Assembly: GCA_041485285.1 (NCBI GenBank)
Contig: JBGPJF010000008.1
Span: forward strand, 1 to 64,000
Reading direction: 5' to 3'
Length of the DNA: 64,000 nucleotides
From: DATEUP01 sp041485285
Lineage (GTDB): Archaea; Thermoplasmatota; DTKX01; DATEUP01
Shown here: piece after piece, positions 51,601-60,767 of the stretch
How the letters are laid out: the number at the start of each line of letters is the position of its first letter
How positions within the stretch are numbered: position 1 is the first letter of the stretch
Notes under the pieces: model-generated
Seen by the model: only the letters and a program-made list of their open reading frames with translations
What the model was told of the DNA's origin: nothing
Database searches by the model: none
Translations under genes and position numbers: made by a program

Positions 51601-54600
51601 TTACGGCTTTCGCCTGCGCCGCGACGCGACGGCCACGGCCGCGATGAGCAACCCGGCCGCCGCCCCCGCCGACCCGAAGCCCGGCGTGTTCAGCTTGTGC
51701 TCGGTGACCGTCAGCGTGATCGTCGAGTTCGAGTATTCGCTGCCGTCAAAGGCGCTCACCGTGATCTCGTAGGTGCCGGGGTCGAGGTAGCGCTCTGCGC
51801 GGTCGCCCGAGCCGAAGCTGTGCCGCGCGCCCGCCGCGTCCGTGTAGCTCCAAGTGATGTTCTGCTCAAGGTTCGCGGCGTCCTCGGGGTCCTCGTCGCT
51901 GGCAAGCGCCTGGAATTGGATGTTCTGGCCCTCCTCGAAGGTCGGGTTCGTGGGGCGCAGGATCGTGACGGTGGGCTTCCGGTTCGTCTTGTCGACCGTG
52001 AAGGTCCAGACCGGCTCGACGATGGCCTTGGCCTGCGACGCGTCGAACACCTGCACCTTCACGGTGTAGGTGCCCGCGGCGTACTGGCCGGGCCGGGTCT
52101 GGTCGAGCACCGTGCGGAACACGAACGTCGGCGAAACTTCCTGCGGGACCTCATTGTCGTTCACGAACCACTTGTAGAAGAACTGCTGCTCGTGGTCGGG
52201 GTCCTTCATGTCGGTGACCGAGAACGTGATGGTGTCGCCCTCGTGCCACTGGTCGGGTTGATCGACTTCTTCGGGGGTGGGCGTGTATTCGTCGAGGATC
52301 GGCGGGTCATTCACGTTCAGCACTTCGAGGAAGGTCGTCTTTTCGACCTGGAGGTTCGTGCCCGTGGCCGGGTCCCAGTTGGCCGCCGGGTCACCCATCG
52401 GCCGGTCGAACACCATGAAGCGCACCTGGACGGGCCCGTCGGTGAAGTAGTCGGCGCGCGCCGAGTCGATGACGTATACCCGCATGTAGGGGTCCTTGGG
52501 GTCGAGGAGCGAGTTGTTGATGCGCACATACTGCGCCACGACCGGGTCGTCGATGACGCCGTAGTAGTAGAGGTGGTCGCCCTGGTCGAGGTCGTAGAAT
52601 TCGCCTGACAGGTCCACGGTGGCCTCCCCGCCTTCGTTGAACACGATGCGGTCGAGGCGCCGGTCGGTCGCCCGCGGCGGGTCGTTCAGCGCCGTCACGC
52701 ACACGTTCGTGGTGAAGTCCGTGAGCGCCGTCTGTGGGTCGCGGGCTGTCCACACCAGGTCTTGGCAGCCGTTCCAGTTGGGCTGCGCCCCGATGGTCAC
52801 GATCTTCGAGACCTCGTTGATCTGGACGGTGAGGTGGCCGCCCGACACGCCGTTGGCGGTGAAGTTCAGGTCGATGTCGTCGACGTCGTAGAAGATCGAG
52901 CGCAGGGGCACCGTCGTCTCGGCGTCCTCCGGCAGGCTCACCATCGACCAGTCGGCCGACGCGCCCTGGTAGACGCGGGGCGCGTCATTCACGCAGTCCA
53001 CCTTCAGGATGAGGGGGACCGCATAGGAGTTGGCCGGGACATCGTCGCGCACCGTGATGCTGATCGTGTCAACCCCGCAGTAGTCGGGCTTGGGCATCGC
53101 CGTGAGGTTCCTGCCCGTCACATCGGTGCTGAACGTGAAGTTGGGGCTGCTGCCGATGCCGAAGGTGGGGTACCCGTACTTCCCCTCGGGGTCGGTAAAC
53201 GCCGCTCCGAGGTTTTTGGGGAGGCTGGCGGTGTCCTCCAACATAGTCATGTTGATCAGCGGGATCTCGTTCTGAACCGGCTTGCGGTTCGGCAGCACCC
53301 AGTTGATCTCGTAGTCCGCCCAGTTGCGCCCGGTGTAGCCGGTGAGCTGCGGCTGATTGTTGTTGAAGCGGTAGTTGAGCCCGCCGTCGGCGGTCTGCAG
53401 GAGCAAGGTGAACGTCCCGGTGTCGGGGGCCGTGAAGCTCGGCACCGTGAGGTACGGGTTGAAGTACGGGTTGTTGCCGGAATAGCCCCAGTTCAAGTGG
53501 TCCTCGATGAGCGTGCCATTGGGGCTGAAGATCAGCGCGCGGTAGCGCTGGCCCCACGTGTTGATCTCGTTGTTCTCGCGGAAGAGGTTCACGCTCATCG
53601 TGGCCGAGTCGTTCTGGTTCAACGAGAAGCGGTACCAGTCGCCGCTGTCGTCGCGCCCATCAATGCGGCCGGTCGTCTTCATGCTGGTGTTGACCCAGGC
53701 ACCGGCGTCGGGGCGGTCATTGTTGTCTTTCGCGTACCCGCCGACCCCATTGACCGAAAGCTGGTAGTTGTAGCGGGCCGTGCTGCCAAGCGAGAAGGAG
53801 CCGTTCTCTTCGGCAATGACCTGTGCGAGGTACCGGCCGTCATAGAGGGCGGGCGCAAAGTCGAGCTGCGCGGGGATCGTCGAGGCCGCCGCGCGGTCCT
53901 CGCGCCGCTGGTACCCGAGCGAGTGGTTGAGGAGCGTGATGACCTGGTTGTCGTTGTTGACGGACTGGTAGAGCAGGAGGTCGTAGATCGCCGTCTGGCA
54001 TGTCCACGAGAGCTGCACATGGTAGTTTTGGTGGTTCGGGCCCGCCGAGTCGCTGACGTTGATCCAGTAGTAGTCGGATACGAATTGCATCGGCGCGAAG
54101 ATCGTGCCGCCGCCGGCGCCGCAAGTCCCGCCGATTACCCACGCGTACGCCCAGCCGTGAATCGAGTCGTTGGCAGGTGTTGGCGAATACGATTGGCCCG
54201 AAGTGATCTCCGTGAGGTCGTAGGCCTTCACCGCGAGGTTGTAGGGCTGGTTGCCGGTGGGGTTCGCGGCCGGGCTGATCTTCATGTAAAGGGTTTCGGC
54301 TTTGTCGATGAACATATCGTAGTCGGCAAACCCGTACTGGCCGCAGTCGTTGCCGGTTTGCGAGAAGCCAATCTGGTTCGGGCAGCTGGTGGCGGTGCAC
54401 CCGTCGGGATGGTACAGGGTTACGCGGTTGCCCGCAAGCGCGAGGAGCGCGACTTGGAGCATCTGACCCGGGACCACGGGAATCTTGTACCAGTCTTCAG
54501 CAAGCGGGTTGGGGTTGACGAACGGGGAACTGGTGCCGCCGGTGAGTCCGAGAAAGGGCCCGAGGTTGGCGTCCATCGCCGTCGCCGGGGAATCCCGGCC

Positions 54601-54699
54601 GGACGTGGCGGCTACCGGCGCGGCCACGAGCACCGCCAAGGTGGAGGCCATCATGAGGGCGGTTGACAGCACGGCAGCAAGTCGGTATCTTCCCTTCAT
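51601..54699 (-). CDS. Giant PGF-CTERM surface protein with cadherin-like/Ig-like domains
   Basis: 1032 residues from the ATG at 54699. Signal peptide, then an N-terminal region of about 400 residues with pre-peptidase C-terminal-like beta-sandwich modules: EDWYKIPVVPGQMLQVALLA, and GDWYRFSLNQNDSATMSVNL. Tandem cadherin/Ig-like repeats with DxNDPP linkers follow (VDCVNDAPRVYQ, VTALNDPPRATDRRL, LNVNDPPILDEY). Two PKD-like domains near the end (DTITFSVTDMKDPDHEQQFF, FEEGQNIQFQALASDEDPED) precede the anchor. The C-terminus TPGFGSAGAAAGLLIAAVAV followed by ASRRRRKP is a textbook PGF-CTERM signal, predicting archaeosortase A cleavage and lipid attachment. Probably an S-layer-level adhesion protein. 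Confidence 0.82.
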   Translation of the reverse strand: MKGRYRLAAVLSTALMMASTLAVLVAAPVAATSGRDSPATAMDANLGPFLGLTGGTSSPFVNPNPLAEDWYKIPVVPGQMLQVALLALAGNRVTLYHPDGCTATSCPNQIGFSQTGNDCGQYGFADYDMFIDKAETLYMKISPAANPTGNQPYNLAVKAYDLTEITSGQSYSPTPANDSIHGWAYAWVIGGTCGAGGGTIFAPMQFVSDYYWINVSDSAGPNHQNYHVQLSWTCQTAIYDLLLYQSVNNDNQVITLLNHSLGYQRREDRAAASTIPAQLDFAPALYDGRYLAQVIAEENGSFSLGSTARYNYQLSVNGVGGYAKDNNDRPDAGAWVNTSMKTTGRIDGRDDSGDWYRFSLNQNDSATMSVNLFRENNEINTWGQRYRALIFSPNGTLIEDHLNWGYSGNNPYFNPYLTVPSFTAPDTGTFTLLLQTADGGLNYRFNNNQPQLTGYTGRNWADYEINWVLPNRKPVQNEIPLINMTMLEDTASLPKNLGAAFTDPEGKYGYPTFGIGSSPNFTFSTDVTGRNLTAMPKPDYCGVDTISITVRDDVPANSYAVPLILKVDCVNDAPRVYQGASADWSMVSLPEDAETTVPLRSIFYDVDDIDLNFTANGVSGGHLTVQINEVSKIVTIGAQPNWNGCQDLVWTARDPQTALTDFTTNVCVTALNDPPRATDRRLDRIVFNEGGEATVDLSGEFYDLDQGDHLYYYGVIDDPVVAQYVRINNSLLDPKDPYMRVYVIDSARADYFTDGPVQVRFMVFDRPMGDPAANWDPATGTNLQVEKTTFLEVLNVNDPPILDEYTPTPEEVDQPDQWHEGDTITFSVTDMKDPDHEQQFFYKWFVNDNEVPQEVSPTFVFRTVLDQTRPGQYAAGTYTVKVQVFDASQAKAIVEPVWTFTVDKTNRKPTVTILRPTNPTFEEGQNIQFQALASDEDPEDAANLEQNITWSYTDAAGARHSFGSGDRAERYLDPGTYEITVSAFDGSEYSNSTITLTVTEHKLNTPGFGSAGAAAGLLIAAVAVASRRRRKP

Positions 54700-55006
54700 A
54701 GCGAAGCCTCTGGCCAGGTCAGTTCAAGTCGCGCCGATTTAGATGACCCCTAATAAGCGTTCCGCATTCGCTCAATGGGTCAGACACGCTCGAAGGGCGG
54801 CGCGGCCCGCTGAGAACGATTCGTTTGGCAATCCGTGAATCATTTGAAAATCACCGGCGCGCAGGTTCGCACGAAGGCGCCGATCGTTGGGCAGGCGAAT
54901 TGCATCCGGCCGGCCCCCCCCGCGCGGCGATGGGGTTAAATCCGAATCGTCCGATCGCAATTCCAAGGCGAAAGGCGCGCTTGGCCGCGCACCGCCGCTG
55001 GATGGG
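54700..55006. other. Divergent promoter region between the PGF-CTERM gene and top6B
   Basis: No gene seen. On the minus strand CGCTTATTAGG (about 54749-54759) is a good TATA box for the 54699 gene, with a leader near 25-30 nt. On the plus strand GTTAAATCC (about 54934-54942) could drive top6B. The stretch between them is AT-richer than its surroundings. Confidence 0.45.
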
Positions 55007-57124
55007 ATGCGGATGACGTTAATCGCGGAGGAGCTTGCCAAGAAGCAGAAGGAGATCTCCGTCGCGGAGTTCTTCGAGCGCAACAAGCAGCTCCTCGGGT
55101 TCGACAGCCCCACGAAGGCGTTCGTGACCGCGGTAAAGGAAGCGGTGGACAACGCGCTCGACGCCTGCGAGGAAGCCGGCATCCTGCCGGAGGTTGTCGT
55201 CAAGATCGAGGAGTTCGACAAAGCCAAGAGCCGCTACAAGATGATGGTCGAGGACAACGGCCCGGGAATTGTGCCGAAGCAGATCCCGCCGATCTTCGCG
55301 AAGCTCCTCTACGGTTCCAGGTTCCACGCCATCCGCCAGTCGCGCGGCCAACAGGGGATCGGGATCTCGGCCGTGGTGATGTACGGCCAGTTGACGACCG
55401 GCCGCCCGGCGCTTATCCGCTCAAAAATCGGCAAGGACGAGGCCGCATGGGAGCTCGAGCTTCGCATCGACCTCAAGAAAAACGCGCCCGAAGTGCTGCG
55501 CGAGGAGCCGATCTCGTGGCCGGAAAAGGCGCAGGGCACGCGTGTGGAGGTCGTGTTCGACGGGCGCTACGTAAAGGGCAAGCAGTCGGCCTACGAGTAC
55601 TTGCGGCTCACCGCGATCGTGAACCCGCACGCGCAGTTCACGTTCATCGAGCCCGACGGGACGAAAACGGTTTTCGAGCGCGTCACCGACAAGCTGCCCG
55701 AAATCACGAAGGAGATCAAGCCCCACCCGAAGGGCATGCAGCTTGGCGAACTCATGAAGATGGCCAAGGCGACGAAGGAGCCGCGCCTGAAGGGCTTCCT
55801 GGAGAACGACTTCTCCCGTGTGTCGTCGCGCGTCGCCAAAGAGATCTGCGAGGCCGCCAGCCTCGACGAGATGACGCGGCCCTCGGACCTGGACCGCGAG
55901 CAGTGCGAACGGGTCGTCGAGACCTTCGCGAAGGTCAAGATCATGGCCCCCGCGATGGACTGTCTTTCGCCCATCGGCGAGATCCTCGTGAAGAAGGGGC
56001 TCAAGCACGCGTCGAACGCGGAGTTCGTCGTGACGGCGACGCGCGCCCCGACGGTGTACTCGGGCACGCCCTTCCAGGTCGAAGCGGGCCTCGTGTACGG
56101 AGGTTCGCTGAACCCCGAGGACCAGGTGCAGGTCCTGCGGTTCGCCAACCGCGTGCCCCTCCTGTACCAGCAAGGGTCGTGCGCCATCACCGAGGCCATC
56201 GAATCGATCAACTGGCGCCACTACAAGCTCGACCAGCGGGGCGGGAAAGGCCTGCCCTACGGGCCGGTCGCCGTGATGGTCCACGTCGCCGCGACAAAAG
56301 TCCCCTTCACCTCCGAGTCGAAGGAGGCCGTGGCCGAAGTCCCCGAGATGGTCGAGGAAGCGATGCTCGCCGTGCGCGACTGCGCGCGCAAGATGCTCAC
56401 CCACATCCACAAGAAGGGGAAGTTCCAGCGGATGCACGAGAAGGAGACGATCATCCGGAAGGTCATCCCGATGATCGCCGCCAAGAGCGCCGCAATCATC
56501 GGCAAGCCGGTGCCGGACATCGAGTCGATCATCTCGCGGATCATGAATACGGTGCTCATCGAAGACAAGATCGAGTACGACGACAAGAAGCGGGCGCACG
56601 CCGTGACGCTCATCCTCTCGAACTACACGCGCACGCGCAAGAAGTTCCGGCTCATCGCCGTGCTCCCGGAGGGGTGGCCGGCGCTCAACGCCGACCCGAA
56701 GCCCACGCTCGCGGAGGGAAAAATCCTCTCGTGGGACCTCAAGTCGATCAACTCCTCCGAGCAGCTCATCGTGAAGTTCGGCTTCAAAGGCCTTGCCAAA
56801 GACGACTACGACGAGAATGACCTCTATGTCTACGGCATCGACCCCGAGATCGTGTCGGGGGCCGAGAAGTGGGACGAAGACGCCTGGCGCGCGGCGGCCG
56901 GAAAGCTCGCTGACGAAGAAAAGGAACTCCAGATCAAGACGTTTGCGGCCGACGGCACTCAGCTTGGCGAGCCGCCCTCGCCCGAAGAGGAGGACGACGA
57001 CGAGGCCGCCGATGGTGGCGCCCTCGAAGAGGCTGCGGAGGCGCTCGACGATGACGACGACACGCCCGCACCGCGCGGGAAAGGCAAGGGCCGGCAGGCG
57101 AAGATCGCGGCCGATGAGTGGTAA
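55007..57124 (+). CDS. top6B: DNA topoisomerase VI subunit B
   Basis: 705 residues from the ATG at 55007 (or 704 from 55013). GHKL ATPase motifs: AVKEAVDNALDACEEAGI (Mg/ATP Asn), VEDNGPGIVPKQIP and RGQQGIGISAVVMYG. The transducer domain follows with SFTSESK-like VPFTSESKEAVAEVPEMVEE and the switch lysine region KRAHAVTLILSNYTRTRK. The C-terminal 60 residues are very acidic (EEEDDDEAADGG, EALDDDDDT) before a short basic end, longer than in many relatives. With subunit A it forms the heterotetramer that relaxes and decatenates DNA using ATP. top6A follows 15 bases downstream. Confidence 0.95.
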   Translation: MRMTLIAEELAKKQKEISVAEFFERNKQLLGFDSPTKAFVTAVKEAVDNALDACEEAGILPEVVVKIEEFDKAKSRYKMMVEDNGPGIVPKQIPPIFAKLLYGSRFHAIRQSRGQQGIGISAVVMYGQLTTGRPALIRSKIGKDEAAWELELRIDLKKNAPEVLREEPISWPEKAQGTRVEVVFDGRYVKGKQSAYEYLRLTAIVNPHAQFTFIEPDGTKTVFERVTDKLPEITKEIKPHPKGMQLGELMKMAKATKEPRLKGFLENDFSRVSSRVAKEICEAASLDEMTRPSDLDREQCERVVETFAKVKIMAPAMDCLSPIGEILVKKGLKHASNAEFVVTATRAPTVYSGTPFQVEAGLVYGGSLNPEDQVQVLRFANRVPLLYQQGSCAITEAIESINWRHYKLDQRGGKGLPYGPVAVMVHVAATKVPFTSESKEAVAEVPEMVEEAMLAVRDCARKMLTHIHKKGKFQRMHEKETIIRKVIPMIAAKSAAIIGKPVPDIESIISRIMNTVLIEDKIEYDDKKRAHAVTLILSNYTRTRKKFRLIAVLPEGWPALNADPKPTLAEGKILSWDLKSINSSEQLIVKFGFKGLAKDDYDENDLYVYGIDPEIVSGAEKWDEDAWRAAAGKLADEEKELQIKTFAADGTQLGEPPSPEEEDDDEAADGGALEEAAEALDDDDDTPAPRGKGKGRQAKIAADEW

Positions 57125-57139
57125 GCGGGGGAAGACGGC

Positions 57140-58279
57140 TTGGCGAAACGCAGCGTGAAGGGCGAGAAGCCGCTGGAGCGCGGATCCATCCCCGCTTCGC
57201 AGCGCCAGGCAGAAAAGGAACTGGAGCGCATTGCCTCCGAAGTCTACAACGAACTGATGTCCGGGAAAATCCCGGGCGTCAAGATCCCCTCGCGCACGAA
57301 GCAGAACATCGTGTTCCACCCGCGGCTGCACGTGTACAAGTACGGCCCGACCCAGAGCATCAAGTCGGCCAAGACGAAGGCGGGGGCCTACAGCCTGCTG
57401 AAGACGATGTACATGATCGAGTTCATCAAGACGATGATCAGCGAGAACAAGTCGTCCACGCTGCGTGAGATGTACTACATCTCGGAGGGGTGGGACCTTG
57501 CGAAATTCGAGACCCAGGACGAGTCGAACAATGTCGCGGAGGACCTCGAGATCATCAGCAAGGCGATGCGCGAGGACTTCAAGCTGCGCCCCGAGGAAAA
57601 CGGCGCGTCGGTGATCGGGAATGTCACGATCGTCGAGCGCAACCGCAAGGGCGAGCTTAAGACGATCAACTGCAGGGACGACGTCGGCGACTCCGGCTAC
57701 GCCCTGCCGTTCAATGTCGAGAAGGAGAAAATCCAGATCAAAGACTTCGATGCGAAATTCATCTGCGCCATCGAGACCGGCGGGATGTTCGACCGGCTCG
57801 TGGAGAACGGCTTCGACGAGAAGTTCGACGCCGTGCTCGTCCACCTCAAAGGCCAGCCGGCGCGCTCCACGCGGCGCTTCATCAAGCGCCTCAACGAGGA
57901 GTGCAAGCTGCCGGTCGTCTGCTTCACCGACGGCGACCCATGGTCGTTTCGCATTTTCGCCTCCGTGGCCTACGGCGCGATCAAGACGGCCCACATCTCG
58001 GAGTACCTGGCCTGCCCGACCGCGCAGTACCTGGGCGTGACGCCCTCGGACATCGTGAACTACGACCTGCCCGCCGACAAGCTGAACGACCAGGACGTAA
58101 AGGCGCTCAAGGCGGAGCTCACCGACCCGCGCTTCAAGGACTCGTTTTGGCACGACGAGATCCAGCTGCAGCTCCAGCTCAACAAGAAGGCCGAACAGCA
58201 GGCGCTTGCCAAGTACGGCCTCGACTTCGTGACGGACAAGTACCTTCCCGAGAAACTCGCCGAGATGGGCGTCGTCTAG
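57140..58279 (+). CDS. top6A: DNA topoisomerase VI subunit A (Spo11-like)
   Basis: 379 residues from a TTG at 57140, with GGGGGAAG upstream. The N-terminal winged-helix (CAP) domain carries the catalytic tyrosine in STLREMYYISEGWDL (Tyr112/113), which attaches to DNA 5' ends. The Toprim domain has the Glu in CAIETGGMFDRL and the Asp-x-Asp in FTDGDPWSFRI, binding Mg2+. Length matches the family. It is translated together with top6B. This pair is strong evidence that the organism is archaeal. Confidence 0.95.
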   Translation: MAKRSVKGEKPLERGSIPASQRQAEKELERIASEVYNELMSGKIPGVKIPSRTKQNIVFHPRLHVYKYGPTQSIKSAKTKAGAYSLLKTMYMIEFIKTMISENKSSTLREMYYISEGWDLAKFETQDESNNVAEDLEIISKAMREDFKLRPEENGASVIGNVTIVERNRKGELKTINCRDDVGDSGYALPFNVEKEKIQIKDFDAKFICAIETGGMFDRLVENGFDEKFDAVLVHLKGQPARSTRRFIKRLNEECKLPVVCFTDGDPWSFRIFASVAYGAIKTAHISEYLACPTAQYLGVTPSDIVNYDLPADKLNDQDVKALKAELTDPRFKDSFWHDEIQLQLQLNKKAEQQALAKYGLDFVTDKYLPEKLAEMGVV

Positions 58280-58285
58280 GTGCCA

Positions 58286-58783
58286 TCAGCGCTCGCGCTT
58301 CTTCGGCCGGAACACAAACACGAATTGGTCGTCGTCTTCGTCCACGCGGCTCTCGATCTGGATGTCGCCCTCGATGGCCTTCGAGAGCGAAAGCATCCCC
58401 GAGACCCCGCCCTTCAGGAACTCTTCCCAGTAGGGCTTGGCAAACCCCGCGCGCGGGACCGAAATCGTCGTCTGCCCCGGGACGAGCTGCACATCGGGCT
58501 CCCCAAACGAGAACGAGTGCTGCCACGCCTCGCGCGTCTCCTGCAGCATCTGCTCGGGCGTGTAGAACTTGCGGTCGTAGCGCCGCTCGTCGCCGATGAG
58601 CTTCGAGGTGTGCTCGCCGGCAAGGCGCATGCGCGTTGGCGTCTCCTGCCAGATGCGCTCGAGGACGGCCTCCAGCTTGTCAAGGGGGTACCACGAGCCG
58701 ACGAAGATGTCGCCAAGCTCCATCCGCTCCTTGAGGTCGGCCTCCGCGATGCGCCCCCAGACCTTGGCATAATAGTCGAGCAC
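58286..58783 (-). CDS. DUF2378/heme-NO-binding-like small protein
   Basis: 165 residues from a GTG at 58783. Upstream codons in the same frame (RQVSGIVLAGVLDYY) look like family sequence, and the frame stays open to a CTG at 58831, so the true start is probably earlier. The pattern V-G-I-V..L-DYY, ELGDIFVGSWYPLDKLEAVL, then EAWQHSFSFGEPDVQLVPGQ and a beta-rich end resembles DUF2378 (TIGR02265), a family first noted in myxobacteria with a fold related to heme-NO-binding domains. No heme ligand can be assigned. It converges with top6A. Confidence 0.55.
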   Translation of the reverse strand: MLDYYAKVWGRIAEADLKERMELGDIFVGSWYPLDKLEAVLERIWQETPTRMRLAGEHTSKLIGDERRYDRKFYTPEQMLQETREAWQHSFSFGEPDVQLVPGQTTISVPRAGFAKPYWEEFLKGGVSGMLSLSKAIEGDIQIESRVDEDDDQFVFVFRPKKRER

Positions 58784-58908
58784 GCCTGCAAGGACGATGC
58801 CGCTGACCTGGCGCTCCGTCCCCGTTTGCAGACCTCAATGACAATAGGCGCCCCCGCAATAAGGCTGAGGCTGGCAGCCTTCTGGGCGGCGCAACGCGCC
58901 CCGGCCCC

Positions 58909-59339
58909 TCACAGTTCCAGCACGTCGATTTGCCGCTCGGTATCGTGGGTGCGCTTCAAGCGCGGGTCTTGGACGGACGACAGCCCGACCTCTGCAACGG
59001 CGCCCACCGTTGCCTTGAAGAGGTGCCCCCCTCGCATCCGTCCGTCCGCGTCGGCGACCGCCGCGTGTAAGTGGCCGCTGTAAGGGCCGGAGGCATTATG
59101 CCCCACGATGGGCCCCGTGAGCAAGACGAGCCCGACCGGGCCGGCGACCTTGTTCCGTTTGTGGGGCCCCTCGCTTGGGGAGCGTTCCCACCTCGACGTA
59201 CGATAGCGAGCCGGTCCCGAAATCAACGGCGCCGTTTCCGGGTGTAGGCCCCTTTCATTGCCTGCTCGATCGAGTCGATGAGGTCGTCCCCTTCGTACAG
59301 GTGCATGACCAATTGCAGCCCATTGGAGTGGAGTTTCAG
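58909..59339 (-). pseudogene. Frameshifted PPC/DUF296 domain gene
   Basis: Three minus-strand frames in order give pieces of one PPC (plants and prokaryotes conserved, DUF296) domain. First, 59339-59242 encodes KLHSNGLQLVMHLYEGDDLI and DSIEQAMKGAYT before a stop. Second, about 59240-59180 encodes AVDFGTGSLSYVEVGTLPKR. Third, from about 59160 to the stop at 58909 encodes VAGPVGLVLLTGPI, SGHLHAAVADADGRMRGGHL and FKATVGAVAEVGLSS. The HLHAAVADADG...GGHL core is characteristic of the family, which in plants carries AT-hooks and is a regulator. At least two frameshifts make it inactive as written. No start codon better than CTG is seen at its 5' end. Confidence 0.65.
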
Positions 59340-59514
59340 AGCCGTCCGCCCCCGTTGTGGGGGGCCGATGGCAGGGGGCCCCTAATGTCTTTGCCCCGGG
59401 CGGGGAACTTTGGCCCCGTCTTGTGTCCCCCGGGGCCCGCCCCGCGCGCAGCCCCGCCAGGCAAGGCCTTTTCGGCGCGGCCTTCGTTGCACCCCTTACG
59501 GGAGGGCGGTCAGG

Positions 59515-59964
59515 TTGAAGGCTGACACGACGACCAAGCAGATCCTCGGGCTCCTTCGAAAGAACGCGCGCATGACCTACAAAGAGATCGCGACCAAGAT
59601 CGGCAAGCCGGAGTCCACCGTCCGCGACCGAATCAAGAAGCTCGAGGCCGCCGGCATCATCCGCGGGTACACCGCCATCCTCGACCGCACGGCGCTCGGC
59701 CTTGCCTGCAGCGCGTTTGTGGTCGCCGCCGTCGAAAACGACAGGGTCGGTGAGGTGACCAAGGCCCTCCTCGAGATGCCCAACGTGCTCCAAGTGCACC
59801 ACACCAGCGGGGGAAAGCGGCTCGTCTTCCTGGTCGCGGCCAAGGACTTCGAGGACCTCCAGGCGTTCCTCGAAAACGGGCTTTCGAAACTGCGCCTGAA
59901 GGACGAGGAAGTCATTGTGATCCTAAAGTCGTTCCGTGAGTACGCCGCGCCGCTCGAATTCTGA
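59515..59964 (+). CDS. Lrp/AsnC-family transcription regulator
   Basis: 149 residues from a TTG at 59515, preceded by GGAGGG. N-terminal helix-turn-helix: QILGLLRKNARMTYKEIATK, then IGKPESTVRDRIKKLEAAGI. A linker (IIRGYTAILDRTALGLA) leads to the C-terminal RAM effector-binding domain (AFVVAAVENDRVGEVTKALL, VLQVHHTSGGKRLVFLVAAK, DFEDLQAFLE). These proteins form octamers and respond to amino acids. The gene is convergent with the hydrogenase-related operon, whose last gene ends 11 bases after it. Target unknown. Confidence 0.9.
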   Translation: MKADTTTKQILGLLRKNARMTYKEIATKIGKPESTVRDRIKKLEAAGIIRGYTAILDRTALGLACSAFVVAAVENDRVGEVTKALLEMPNVLQVHHTSGGKRLVFLVAAKDFEDLQAFLENGLSKLRLKDEEVIVILKSFREYAAPLEF

Positions 59965-59975
59965 GGGGCCGGCGC

Positions 59976-60758
59976 TCAAGGCGATCGCGACGCCTCCGCT
60001 TCGATGCGGCCGAGCAGCCTGAGGAGCCCGTCGAGCATCGTGAGCGGGTGCGGCGGACAGCCGGCGATGAACAGGTCCACGGGCAGGCCCGCGGCCGCCG
60101 CGCCTCCAAGCACCTCCCGGTGGCCGGAAAATGGGCCGCCCGAAATCGCGCAGGCGCCCGCCGCCACCACGATCTTGGGAGCGGGCACGGCGGCGTACGT
60201 TTTGGCAAGCGCCAGCTCCATGTTTCGGGTGACCGGGCCGGTGATGAGGAGCCCGTCGGCGTGGCGGGGAGACGCCACGAACTGAATGCCGAAGCGGCTG
60301 AAGTCGAACACCACGTTCTGCAGCGCGGCGGCCTCGACCTCGCAGCCGTTGCAGCCGCCCGCGCTTACCTGTCGCAGCCGGAGCGAACGGCCAAACATTC
60401 GCCGGGCGACCGCGTCAAGGGCCTCCACGCGCGGCCCCTCTCCCCCGGTGACCGTGAGGCCCTCGCGCGTCCTCGCGGACAACGAGAAACCGCGGCTCAA
60501 GGTGATGGCACCCGCCGGGCCCGCCGCGGCGCAGTCGCCGCAGAAGATGCACTTGCCAAGGTCGAGCGCCAGCTTGCCTTGGTCGAGCGTGAGCGCGCGC
60601 GTGGGGCACGCGTCAACGCTCGCGCTGCAGCCGGGGCCGACGGCGCCCGGGTTGATGACGGGCAAGCCGCGGAACCGAACGGGCAACGGTGCGGCGCTGT
60701 CGGGGAACGGGATCGTCCGGTGGCCTTGGCCGCGCCGAGCACGCAGGATACGAAGCAT
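59976..60758 (-). CDS. Fused ferredoxin-NuoB-like subunit of the Hyf-related complex
   Basis: 260 residues. Residues 35-95 are a reduced ferredoxin domain: C44 and C51 in GCSASVDACP, and C70-x2-C73-x2-C76 in CIFCGDC. Residue 80, where a fourth ligand is expected, is Gly, so only one [4Fe-4S] cluster (C51, C70, C73, C76) is likely. Residues 125-250 are a NuoB/HyfI-like domain with all four cluster ligands: C136 and C139 (GGCNGCE), C203 (GACAISGG) and C234 (GCPPHPLTMLD). In E. coli these are separate proteins (HyfH and HyfI); fusion here is notable. It is the last gene of the operon, nine bases after the large subunit gene, and would pass electrons through the peripheral arm. Confidence 0.85.
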   Translation of the reverse strand: MLRILRARRGQGHRTIPFPDSAAPLPVRFRGLPVINPGAVGPGCSASVDACPTRALTLDQGKLALDLGKCIFCGDCAAAGPAGAITLSRGFSLSARTREGLTVTGGEGPRVEALDAVARRMFGRSLRLRQVSAGGCNGCEVEAAALQNVVFDFSRFGIQFVASPRHADGLLITGPVTRNMELALAKTYAAVPAPKIVVAAGACAISGGPFSGHREVLGGAAAAGLPVDLFIAGCPPHPLTMLDGLLRLLGRIEAEASRSP

Positions 60759-60767
60759 GGTCGTCCC

